DNA from: Ramlibacter sp.
GTDB lineage: Bacteria > Pseudomonadota > Gammaproteobacteria > Burkholderiales > Burkholderiaceae_C
DNA length: 7,562 nt
Reading direction: 5' to 3'
Assembly (NCBI GenBank): GCA_021156245.1
Contig: JAJNBO010000110.1
Location: forward strand, 1 to 7,562
Shown piece after piece: positions 1-6,265 of the stretch (the stretch's first letter is position 1; each line of letters begins with the position of its first letter). Under the pieces are notes generated by a model. It saw nothing but the letters and a program-made list of their open reading frames with translations. It searched no databases and had not been told where the DNA came from. A program made the position numbers and the translations under genes.

Positions 1-989
1 GCCAGCCAGAACACCAGCACGATGATCACCGTCTGGTGCAGCACGTACCAGGGATAGACGGATTCGTTGGCCCAGGCCAGCCAAGGCCACGGCTTGTTCA
101 ACTTGCGGTGGGACCAGCCGAGGACGCACAGGACCGTCGTCCACATATAGAGATCCGCAGCCCAGCGTGCCGGCAGGCCCGGCCGCCCACCGATGCCGCG
201 CAACGTGAAGTGAAGCGCCAGGGCCGCAAGCGCCAGCCCGAGCAGGTGCCACCGCAGCCGCGTCACCTCCTTCCACCACTGCGCGTCCACTCCGATCCAG
301 TAGCCATACAGGAACAAGGTGAAGTACACCGCGTGCAGCCAGCCATCTCCGACCAGATCGTGGGTCGGCGGGAAGTGCGGCCACAGGACCAGGGACCCGA
401 GCACGAAGGGCACCAGCGGCAGGAGGACCAGTGCCGGACCGCGCAGGCGCAGGAAGGCGCTGCGGACCCGCTGGCCGCGGGCACTCTCCAGCAGTGGCAG
501 CACCGCCACCAGCACGACCGTGTAGGCCCAAAGGTAGGCCAGGTACCAGAGGTGGTTCCAGGTGACCCCCGCGTGCGCGCCGTCGAAAGCGTCCCGCGGC
601 CACGGACCGCCGCTGTAGTAGCGCAGCAGGAAGTCGCCGAAACCGGCTTCGATGCTGCCGTTGGCCAGCGCCTGCGCGTACGGCTGGAACGGCACGACCA
701 CCGCCATCCCGAAGCCCAGCGGAAGCAGCAGGCGCAGCGACCGTTGGCGCAGCAAGCCGGCGCGGCCCTGACCGCGCACGAGGAAACCGATCGCCAGGCC
801 GGAAACCAGGAAGACCAGGTCCATCCGCCACAGGTTCAGCGCCCGCATGGGCCACTGCAGCCAGTCCGCCGCCGCCGGGCTTTTCAGGTGCCAATGCCAG
901 CCGCCGACGTAGTACATGCCCACGTGGTACAGGATGACGAGGGCGAAGGCCAGGGCGCGCAAGGCGTCGATGTCGTGGCGTCGGTTCAA
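1..989 (-). CDS. Acyltransferase-3 family integral membrane protein (OpgC/MdoC-like), C-terminus cut by window edge
   Basis: About 329 residues are visible and the frame runs open through the left edge. The start chosen is TTG at 989-987. It is preceded by a CGGAG Shine-Dalgarno-like sequence about 7 nt upstream and puts the family's N-terminal signature at the right place (IDALR at residues 7-11). R11 and H22 form the R-x10-H motif typical of acyltransferase-3 proteins, where this pair is thought to be essential for acyl transfer. Further family hallmarks are a FLVSG segment in the second hydrophobic region, WNHLWYL in the middle, and a late VYPWYVLHQT segment ahead of the last visible helix. 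Many hydrophobic helices indicate an inner-membrane protein. Family members move acyl groups (acetyl, succinyl and others) onto sugars, lipids or glucans; the acceptor here cannot be told, and OpgC-type succinylation of periplasmic glucans is only one possibility. The gene is divergent from a membrane-bound LytTR regulator across 144 bp, suggesting control by it. Confidence 0.88.
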   Translation of the reverse strand, partial: MNRRHDIDALRALAFALVILYHVGMYYVGGWHWHLKSPAAADWLQWPMRALNLWRMDLVFLVSGLAIGFLVRGQGRAGLLRQRSLRLLLPLGFGMAVVVPFQPYAQALANGSIEAGFGDFLLRYYSGGPWPRDAFDGAHAGVTWNHLWYLAYLWAYTVVLVAVLPLLESARGQRVRSAFLRLRGPALVLLPLVPFVLGSLVLWPHFPPTHDLVGDGWLHAVYFTLFLYGYWIGVDAQWWKEVTRLRWHLLGLALAALALHFTLRGIGGRPGLPARWAADLYMWTTVLCVLGWSHRKLNKPWPWLAWANESVYPWYVLHQTVIIVLVFWL

Positions 990-1052
990 GGTTAGGCTCC
1001 GGGAGTGGACGCCGCGGAGTCTGGTCGCGCCAGGGCGCAAAGCGGCAAGGTT

Positions 1053-1100
1053 TGGGACGTGCCGGGGCGAACCCGTGACGACCGGAGGCCGGCTGGGACG
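1053..1100 (+). promoter_or_regulatory. Three helically phased TGGGACG-like direct repeats, candidate LytTR operator
   Basis: TGGGACG occurs at 1053-1059 and exactly again at 1094-1100, with a related CGTGACG between them at 1074-1080. The shared GACG cores start at 1056, 1077 and 1097, giving periods of 21 and 20 bp, close to two helical turns. Known LytTR regulators (AgrA, ComE, AlgR type) bind pairs of about 9-bp imperfect direct repeats separated by 12-13 bp, a period of 21-22 bp. The spacing therefore fits, although the bases match the published consensus only loosely. The place of the repeats, in the divergent region beside a LytTR gene, supports a regulatory role; this is inference from pattern and position. 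Confidence 0.4.
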
Positions 1101-1121
1101 AAATTCCAGCCCATCCGCCCC

Positions 1122-1127
1122 TAGACT
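1122..1127 (+). promoter_or_regulatory. Possible -10 box (TAGACT) for the LytTR gene
   Basis: TAGACT matches the sigma-70 -10 consensus at four of six positions. Transcription from it would begin at about 1134, the A of the ATG, which would give a leaderless message. No -35 element is obvious, so the call is weak. Confidence 0.25.
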
Positions 1128-1133
1128 CGGGTG

Positions 1134-2009
1134 ATGGGGAGCACCGCATCCGACTGGTTGGCGCGTTACCAGCCCTGGCGCCGGCACGCCGAGATCGGCT
1201 TCTGGGTGGTGGTGCTGGGCCTGCAGGCGGTCTTCAACACCCTGGTGGCCTGGATCGACGTGCGGCGGGACGTGCCCGGCTTTCCGCTCTGGCGGCCGGC
1301 GGTCTGGGAGTTGACCAGCACGCTCGTCATCGGCTTGCTGATCCCGGCGATCGTCGCGCTGGAGCGGCGCTTCCCGTTGCGCTGGGACACGCTGCGGCGC
1401 AACCTTCCTTGGCACCTGGCCGGAACGGTGGCGTTCTCGCTGGCGCACGTCGGACTGATGATGCCGCTGCGCAAGGCCGCGCACGCGGCGCTCGGCGAAA
1501 CCTACCGCATCGACGACTGGCTGCGGGTCCTGGGCTACGAGTACCTCAAGGACGTTCGCACCTATTTCCTGGTCCTGGTCGCGATCTGGTCCTATCGATT
1601 GCTGATGATGCGGATGCAGGGCGAGGCGCGCGTACTCGATCCGCAGGAGCCTCCCGCCGGCACGCCGCCGGCCCCGCCGGCTCCAGCAGCGCGGCCGGAG
1701 CGCTTCCTCGTCCGCAAGCTGCGCAAGGAGTTCCTCGTCCCCGCCGCGGACATCGAATGGCTGCAGGCGCAGGGGAACTATGTCGGCCTGCACGTGGGCG
1801 GCCACGATTACCTGTTGCGCTCGACGCTGGCGGACATCCTGGAGCAGCTCGACCCGGCGCGCTTCGCCCGCGTCCATCGCAGCTACGCCGTCAACCTCGA
1901 CCAGGTGGCCGAGATCGAACCGGTCGAATCCGGCGATGCGCGGTTGAAGATGAAGGACGGCAGCGTCGTCCCGTGCAGTCGAAGGTATCGGGAGGCGTTG
2001 GGGCGGTGA
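1134..2009 (+). CDS. Membrane-anchored LytTR-family DNA-binding transcriptional regulator
   Basis: A 291-residue protein if started at ATG 1134; an adjacent GTG at 1131 would add one residue, and neither start has a clear ribosome-binding site. The N-terminal half is membrane-embedded, with hydrophobic segments near residues 21-41, 60-77, 93-112 and 143-159. A proline/alanine-rich linker (about 170-188) leads to a LytTR domain (about 190-291). Its hallmarks are visible: an IEWLQAQGNY stretch at 207-216, matching the family's core strand motif, and FARVHRSYAVN at 244-254. There is no receiver domain and no phosphorylatable Asp context, so this is not a classical LytR/AlgR response regulator; the membrane part probably senses a signal or tethers the DNA-binding domain. 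Its divergent neighbour is an acyltransferase, the obvious candidate target. It converges on glcF with 21 bp between the stop codons and no visible terminator hairpin. Confidence 0.88.
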   Translation: MGSTASDWLARYQPWRRHAEIGFWVVVLGLQAVFNTLVAWIDVRRDVPGFPLWRPAVWELTSTLVIGLLIPAIVALERRFPLRWDTLRRNLPWHLAGTVAFSLAHVGLMMPLRKAAHAALGETYRIDDWLRVLGYEYLKDVRTYFLVLVAIWSYRLLMMRMQGEARVLDPQEPPAGTPPAPPAPAARPERFLVRKLRKEFLVPAADIEWLQAQGNYVGLHVGGHDYLLRSTLADILEQLDPARFARVHRSYAVNLDQVAEIEPVESGDARLKMKDGSVVPCSRRYREALGR

Positions 2010-2030
2010 GCGCGAAGCCGAACCCCGGTA

Positions 2031-3254
2031 TCAGGCCAGCGCTTCGTCCAGCACTTCCACCCAATGTCGCACCGGCGTCCCCGTACCGCCCTGCAGGTGC
2101 TGGATGCACCCGATGTTCGCCGACAGGATGGCTTGCGGCTCCAGCACCTTCAGGTGCTCGAGCTTGCGGTCGCGCAGCGTATGCGCGATGTCGGGGTGCA
2201 GCACGGAATACGTCCCCGCCGAGCCGCAACAGAGGTGCGACTCGTTGACCGACACCCGCACCTGGAAGCCCAGCGCCGACATCGTCTGTTCCACACCCCC
2301 GCGCAACTTCTGTCCGTGCTGCAAGGTGCAAGGCGGGTGGTACGCGAAGACGCCGTCGCGCGGCCGCACCTTGTCGCGCAGCTGGGGCACGAGTCCGGAA
2401 ACGATCTCGCTCAGGTCCCGCGTGAGCTCGCCGATGCGGCGGGCCTTCTCGGCGTACTGCGCGTCGTGCTGCAGGAAATGCCCGTAGTCACGCACGGTGA
2501 CGCCGCAGCCCGACGCGTTCATCACGATCGCTTCGACCTCCCCGCGCTCGACGTACGGCCACCACGCGTCGATGTTGGCGCGCATGTGGGCGCGCCCGCC
2601 TTCCTGGTCGTTCAGGTGGAACTTGACGGCGCCGCAGCAACCCGCCTCTTTCGCGATGATCGACTGGATGCCCGCCGCATCCAGCACGCGCGCCGTGGCG
2701 CTGTTGATGTTGGGCATCATCGCCGGCTGCACGCAGCCGGCCAGCATCAGCACCTTGCGCGGGTGCGTCGCGGTCGGCCAGCGGCCCGCGTCCTGCCGCG
2801 CGGGGACCTTCTCGCGCAGCCGCTCCGGCAGCATGCCGCGCACCGCCTGCCCCACCTTCATCGCCGGGTCGAACAGCGCGGACGTCAGGCCTTCCTTCAG
2901 CGACCAGCGCAGCGCGCGGTCGGACGGCTTGCGCGGCACCTTGCGTTCCACGATGCCGCGGCCGATGTCGACCAGCCGGCCATAGTCCACGCCGCTCGGG
3001 CAGGTGCTCTCGCAGTTGCGGCAGGTCAGGCACCGGTCCAGGTGCAATTGCGTCTTGCGCGTGGGCTCCTCGCCTTCCAGCACCAGCTTCATCAGGTAGA
3101 TGCGGCCGCGCGGGCCGTCGAGCTCGTCGCCGAGCACCTGGTAGGTGGGGCACGTGGCGGTGCAGAAGCCGCAGTGCACGCACTTGCGCAGGATGGCCTC
3201 CGCCTCCGCGCCTTCGGCCGTGCCCTGGAACTCGGGGGAAAGATGGGTCTGCAT
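2031..3254 (-). CDS. glcF: Glycolate oxidase iron-sulfur subunit GlcF
   Basis: A 407-residue protein, the usual length for GlcF, the subunit that passes electrons from the flavin subunits of membrane-associated glycolate (2-hydroxyacid) oxidase toward the respiratory chain. Two N-terminal 4Fe-4S ferredoxin-type motifs are intact: C25-x2-C28-x2-C31-x3-C35-P and C75-x2-C78-x2-C81-x3-C85-P. Two CCG (cysteine-rich) domains follow, recognisable by EAGCCGAVKFH and HLCCGSAGTYS, each preceded by its partner cysteine region (LAGCVQP; YHPPCTLQHG). The chosen start ATG 3254-3252 shares its A with the glcE stop codon (TGATG), so translation is probably coupled; an open extension further upstream in this frame is only antisense-like read-through under glcE. 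The glcD gene expected in a complete glcDEF set is not next to it. LldF/LutB-type proteins and other GlcF-like hydroxyacid oxidase subunits are related alternatives. Confidence 0.93.
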   Translation of the reverse strand: MQTHLSPEFQGTAEGAEAEAILRKCVHCGFCTATCPTYQVLGDELDGPRGRIYLMKLVLEGEEPTRKTQLHLDRCLTCRNCESTCPSGVDYGRLVDIGRGIVERKVPRKPSDRALRWSLKEGLTSALFDPAMKVGQAVRGMLPERLREKVPARQDAGRWPTATHPRKVLMLAGCVQPAMMPNINSATARVLDAAGIQSIIAKEAGCCGAVKFHLNDQEGGRAHMRANIDAWWPYVERGEVEAIVMNASGCGVTVRDYGHFLQHDAQYAEKARRIGELTRDLSEIVSGLVPQLRDKVRPRDGVFAYHPPCTLQHGQKLRGGVEQTMSALGFQVRVSVNESHLCCGSAGTYSVLHPDIAHTLRDRKLEHLKVLEPQAILSANIGCIQHLQGGTGTPVRHWVEVLDEALA

Positions 3255-4342
3255 CAGGAATGCGGGTAGAGGCGGCCGCGGTTGAAGATGCCCGCGGGGT
3301 CGAATTGCTGCTTCAGGCGTTGGTGGATGGACGCGATGGCCGGCGCCAGGGGCGTCATGCGTCCCGCGGCGTCCGCGCGGCCGGTGCGGAACAAGGTGGC
3401 GTGCCCGCCGGCGGCGAGCGCGACCTCGCGCAGGCGCCTGCCCTCGGCCGGCGCGACGCGCACCCAGCGCTGGCCGCCATGCCATTCGACGAAGGGCGCA
3501 TCGGGAAGTTCCAGCACGGGCGCCGTCTGCGGAACGGACAGGCGCCACAGGTCGCGATCGCCCGTCTCCGCGAACCAGGGCATCTGCTGCTCGCGGCAAG
3601 CCGCCCACGAGCGGGAGGACTCCGCATCGTCCATGCGTTCGCCGCCGAGGGTTCGGCAGGCTGCGTCGACCGCGGCGACCGCGCCGCGCAGGCGCAGGAA
3701 CAACGTGCCGATGCCATCGTGTTCCAGCCAGCAACTGGCGTTCAGCGGCAGCGGCTGGCCACCCCAGGCGTTGAGCTGCTGCAGCGCCCGGGCCTGCGGC
3801 AGCTCGAACCGCAAGGTCGCCTCCGCTGGTGCGACCGGCAGCACCTTGAGGCTGGCCTCCGTGATCAGGCCCAGCGTGCCCATCGCACCCACCATCAGGC
3901 GCGACACGTCGTAGCCGGCGACGTTCTTCATCACCTGGCCGCCGAACACCAGCTCCTCGCCGCGCCCGTTGATGAGGTTCAGGCCGAGCACGTAGTCGCG
4001 CGCCGAGCCCACGCTGGCGCGCGCCGGCCCCGAAAGCCCCGCCGCGATCATGCCGCCGACGGTGGCGCCGTCGCCGAAATGCGGCGGCTCGAAAGGCAAG
4101 CCCTGTCCGCGCTCGGCCAGGGCCCGTTCCAGTTCGGCAAGCGGCGTGCCGGCACGCACTGTCACCACCAGCTCGCTGGGTTCGTAGCTGACGATGCCGC
4201 GCAGGGCACCCGTCTCCAGCAGCTCACCCCGCGGCGGCTCGCCGTAGAAATCCTTGGTGCCCCCGCCGCGAATGTTCAGCGGCGTGCCCTGCGCCGCCGC
4301 GGCGCGGACACGGTCGACGAGGGCTGCGAGTTCGGCTTGCAT
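3254..4342 (-). CDS. glcE: Glycolate oxidase FAD-binding subunit GlcE
   Basis: A 362-residue protein of the FAD-linked oxidase (PCMH/VAO) superfamily, with the length of GlcE, the smaller flavin-domain partner of GlcD in glycolate oxidase. The FAD-binding fold is clear: IRGGGTKDFYG at 24-34, LVVTVRAGTPLAEL at 58-71, a pyrophosphate-binding GDGATVGGMIAAG stretch at 90-102, and MKNVAGYDVSRLMVGAMGTLG at 138-158, interrupted by no stop or gap. It ends with the typical FDPAGIFNRGRLYP tail. Start ATG 4342 sits exactly at the conserved N-terminus but has no clear Shine-Dalgarno. The gene overlaps glcF by one base and lies 54 bp after the SMP-30 gene on the same strand, so it could be in that operon or have its own start. 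The enzyme oxidises glycolate to glyoxylate only with GlcD and GlcF; no GlcD is encoded in this window. Confidence 0.93.
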   Translation of the reverse strand: MQAELAALVDRVRAAAAQGTPLNIRGGGTKDFYGEPPRGELLETGALRGIVSYEPSELVVTVRAGTPLAELERALAERGQGLPFEPPHFGDGATVGGMIAAGLSGPARASVGSARDYVLGLNLINGRGEELVFGGQVMKNVAGYDVSRLMVGAMGTLGLITEASLKVLPVAPAEATLRFELPQARALQQLNAWGGQPLPLNASCWLEHDGIGTLFLRLRGAVAAVDAACRTLGGERMDDAESSRSWAACREQQMPWFAETGDRDLWRLSVPQTAPVLELPDAPFVEWHGGQRWVRVAPAEGRRLREVALAAGGHATLFRTGRADAAGRMTPLAPAIASIHQRLKQQFDPAGIFNRGRLYPHS

Positions 4343-4396
4343 GGCGGCGATGTTACGGGCTGCGCGGCGAAGCTCCGCCCGCGCTGTCCTTTTTCT
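4343..4396 (-). promoter_or_regulatory. 54-bp spacer before glcE with -10-like TAACAT
   Basis: This gap separates the SMP-30 gene stop from the glcE start. On the minus strand TAACAT (4355-4350) lies 7 nt before the glcE ATG, matching the -10 consensus at four of six positions. There is no Shine-Dalgarno and no clear -35 element. A short imperfect GC-rich hairpin could form around GGCGGAGCTTCGCC, but with a four-pair stem and no following T-run it does not make a good terminator. Either weak internal transcription start or simple read-through is possible. Confidence 0.25.
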
Positions 4397-5320
4397 TCAA
4401 TCGACGAAGACATTGGCGGGCAGCCCCGGGACATCCACCCGCGTCTTCAGCACGCAGCCGGACAGCGGGAACGCCTGCAGTTCGTCGGCCGGGCGCTTGT
4501 GGCGCGCGGTCGTGAGATACAGCGTCCGCCCGTCCTCTCCCCCGAAGCAGGGCATCGTGGGGCAGCGCGCCGGCACCGCGAACTCGGCGACGATCTCGCC
4601 CCGCGGCGACAGGCGCAGCAGGCGGCCGCCTTCGAACATGGCCACCCAGTAGTGCCCCTCCACGTCGACGGCCGCGCCATCGGGGCGCCCTCCATAGCCG
4701 GAGTCTCCGGGTTTCCAGCCCGCCGGCTTGCGCGCGAACTGGTGGAAGACGCGGTGATGGCGCATCGCGTTGCCGGGCGCTTCCCAGTCCCAGCAGGAGA
4801 TGGCGTGCTCCTGGGTGTCGGTCCAGTAGATCGTGCGGGCATCGGGCGACCAGGCGATGCCGTTGGCCGTCATCGCGTTCATCGCCTTGAGCTGCACCAG
4901 CGGCTTGCCGCCGTTGCCGTTGTCCGGGCGGCAGTCGATGCAGTAGAGGTCCGCCTTGCGGGCGTCCTTCGGTTCGTAATAAGTGCCGGCCCAGAAGCGG
5001 CCCAGGGGGTCCGCCTTGCCGTCGTTGAAGCGCGCGACCGCCGCATGCTGGAACAGCACGACCGGTTCCAGCAGCCCGCCCCAGCTGCGCGCGCGGTAGA
5101 TGCCGTCGCGCAACGCGATCACGAAGCCGCCGCTGGCCGCGGGCGCGATGCAGCCCGGCTCCTGCGGCATGGTCCACGCTTCCTTGCGCCCGGCCGCGGC
5201 ATCCCAGCGCAGCACGCGCTTGCCGTCAATGTCGACCCAGTACAGGCGCTGCTCGGTGGGATGCCAGAACGGCGATTCACCCACGGCATCGGGTTCGCTG
5301 ACCGCTACCTCCCACTTCAT
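4397..5320 (-). CDS. SMP-30/gluconolactonase/LRE-family protein (probable sugar lactonase)
   Basis: A 307-residue, six-bladed beta-propeller-type protein of the SMP-30/regucalcin family, whose bacterial members mostly hydrolyse aldonolactones with a bound divalent metal. The family motifs appear in order: GESPFW (E15), RFNDGKADPLGRFWAGT (R97, N99), TANGIAWSPD (N153) and GRPDGAAVD (D214). By position E15, N153 and D214 correspond to the metal ligands of regucalcin-type lactonases, and R97/N99 to substrate contacts; all are present, so activity is likely. No signal peptide is seen, so it should be cytoplasmic. The start ATG 5320 has a strong GGAGG 7 nt upstream and overlaps the stop of the epimerase gene (ATGA), so the two are translationally coupled. 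Substrate (glucono-, galactono-, arabinono- or another lactone) cannot be read from sequence. Confidence 0.9.
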   Translation of the reverse strand: MKWEVAVSEPDAVGESPFWHPTEQRLYWVDIDGKRVLRWDAAAGRKEAWTMPQEPGCIAPAASGGFVIALRDGIYRARSWGGLLEPVVLFQHAAVARFNDGKADPLGRFWAGTYYEPKDARKADLYCIDCRPDNGNGGKPLVQLKAMNAMTANGIAWSPDARTIYWTDTQEHAISCWDWEAPGNAMRHHRVFHQFARKPAGWKPGDSGYGGRPDGAAVDVEGHYWVAMFEGGRLLRLSPRGEIVAEFAVPARCPTMPCFGGEDGRTLYLTTARHKRPADELQAFPLSGCVLKTRVDVPGLPANVFVD

Positions 5321-6171
5321 CGCGCCGCCTCCACCTCGATCGTCATCTGCGCCATCATCGTTTCACCCGGCTGCAGCGTCGCCAGCCCCAGGTCGGCCGC
5401 GCTCGCGCCGGAAGCCACCAGCTGCACCGCGTTGTTGACGTGGCTCACGGGTTCGATCGCCACGAATTGCTTCGACGGGTTGGTGAACACCACGAGCCGC
5501 GTCAGGCCCGACCGCACGTTCACCCGCAGCACGTCGTCCTTCAGGCGCACCGCGCCGTCCCAGCCGTCATAGCAGTGGTCGACGTCCACTCCAGCGCAGA
5601 CCGCGTCGATTCCGCGCGACTGCGACCGGCCCGTCGGCAGCTTGTCGTTCCCCATCTCCCACCGCCCCGTCGCATGGAAAGCGATGCGGCTGCCGGGCCG
5701 CTTGACGAAGAACGGGTGCCAGCCCAGCCCCGCGGGCGCGGGCTGCGGGGATTGATTGGTGAGGGCCAGCGTCATTTCCAGCGCGTCCGGCTTCAGCCGC
5801 AGCGTGTGCGAGCAGTCGAACGCGAACGGCCAGGACGCATCCGCCGCATGTTCATAGGACAGCATGGCCGAGGCCGGGTCCTCGTCCAGCACCGACCAGG
5901 GCCGCTGCCAGCCGACGCCGTGGATGGCATGCGGCTCGTCGCCGTTGTTGCGCACCAGCGGATGCTGCGTGCCTTGCCACACCAGGCTGGCGTGGCCGAT
6001 GCGGTTGGAGAACGGCACCAGCGCATAGCAGGACGACAGGCGCGCGGTGCTGAGTTGCGCTGCCGGCGTGGCGCGCAGCACCGGCTCGCCATCCAGCCAC
6101 AAGCCCGTGATGCATCCGCCGAGCTCCGGGTTGAGCTCGCAACGCATGCGGCCCGCCTGCAATTGGATCAT
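5317..6171 (-). CDS. Aldose 1-epimerase (mutarotase) family protein
   Basis: A 284-residue protein of the aldose-1-epimerase (GalM-like) superfamily, which interconverts alpha and beta anomers of free sugars. The catalytic framework is visible: FSNRIG at 54-59, HAIHGVGWQRPW at 81-92 (H84 in the conserved HG position), LGWHPFF at 149-155 (H152) and VAIEPVSH at 237-244, where E240 would be the general base. It is shorter than classical GalM (about 340 residues) and more like the compact YihR/YphB-type or D-hexose-6-phosphate-epimerase-like bacterial branch, so the substrate is unsure. The start ATG 6171 is set by a strong AAGGAGA 8 nt upstream; the frame is open further upstream, but that part shows no family similarity. 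The gene is first in a minus-strand run and overlaps the SMP-30 gene by four bases. Confidence 0.88.
   Translation of the reverse strand: MIQLQAGRMRCELNPELGGCITGLWLDGEPVLRATPAAQLSTARLSSCYALVPFSNRIGHASLVWQGTQHPLVRNNGDEPHAIHGVGWQRPWSVLDEDPASAMLSYEHAADASWPFAFDCSHTLRLKPDALEMTLALTNQSPQPAPAGLGWHPFFVKRPGSRIAFHATGRWEMGNDKLPTGRSQSRGIDAVCAGVDVDHCYDGWDGAVRLKDDVLRVNVRSGLTRLVVFTNPSKQFVAIEPVSHVNNAVQLVASGASAADLGLATLQPGETMMAQMTIEVEAAR
5328..5332 (-). promoter_or_regulatory. Ribosome-binding site of the SMP-30-family gene
   Basis: GGAGG on the minus strand lies 7 nt before ATG 5320. It sits inside the last codons of the epimerase gene and fixes the lactonase start. Confidence 0.7.
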
Positions 6172-6179
6172 CGCGCCTG

Positions 6180-6186
6180 TCTCCTT
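6180..6186 (-). promoter_or_regulatory. Ribosome-binding site of the epimerase gene
   Basis: AAGGAGA on the minus strand, 8 nt before ATG 6171, decides this start over longer upstream extensions of the same open frame. Confidence 0.75.
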
Positions 6187-6199
6187 GGCCTTTTGGACC

Positions 6200-6205
6200 A
6201 TTCTG
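6200..6205 (-). promoter_or_regulatory. Possible -10 box (CAGAAT) for the epimerase-led operon
   Basis: CAGAAT on the minus strand matches the -10 consensus at four of six positions and would give a leader of about 20 nt that includes the AAGGAGA ribosome-binding site. A TTGCGC sequence upstream is a poor -35 candidate because the spacer would be about 20 bp. Confidence 0.3.
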
Positions 6206-6254
6206 CCCCAGCCGCTCCCAGCACCGCGCAAGCGGCGCCCTTTTCGCAAACCCC

Positions 6255-6260
6255 GACAAT
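6255..6260 (+). promoter_or_regulatory. Possible -10 box (GACAAT) for the RIO kinase gene
   Basis: GACAAT lies 5 bp before the GTG start, so transcription from it would begin at or beside the start codon and leave no leader. No -35 element is evident. The G-run between the box and the start is too close to the GTG to act as a normal Shine-Dalgarno. Confidence 0.3.
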
Positions 6261-6265
6261 GGGGG

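Larger units (their letters stand above)
990..1133. promoter_or_regulatory. Divergent intergenic region between acyltransferase and LytTR genes
   Basis: This 144-bp gap must hold the promoters for both divergent genes. On the minus side the acyltransferase TTG has a CGGAG ribosome-binding sequence. On the plus side no Shine-Dalgarno is visible before the LytTR start. The region contains three GACG-centred repeats (listed separately) and a -10-like TAGACT at 1122-1127. I see no convincing TTGACA-type -35 element at standard spacing for either direction. Confidence 0.6.

Noticed and set aside
36..995. 319-codon open frame on the plus strand at the left end
   Set aside because: It is the antisense of the acyltransferase gene, which has clear family motifs and membrane segments. 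The plus-strand translation is low-complexity Gln/Arg/Pro-rich.
2031..3734. Longer form of glcF starting upstream at 3734
   Set aside because: The extra N-terminal part overlaps glcE in another frame, is Arg/Ala-rich and has no family similarity. The ATG at 3254 overlaps the glcE stop and gives the normal GlcF N-terminus.
4359..4385. GC-rich hairpin between the SMP-30 gene and glcE as an intrinsic terminator
   Set aside because: The stem is short and imperfect and no T-run follows it in the direction of transcription.
3260..5572. 770-codon open frame on the plus strand antisense to glcE, the SMP-30 gene and the 3' part of the epimerase gene
   Set aside because: It mirrors three well-supported minus-strand genes. 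Its translation is rich in Arg, Ala, Gln and His with no recognisable domain, as expected when GC-rich codons are read on the opposite strand.
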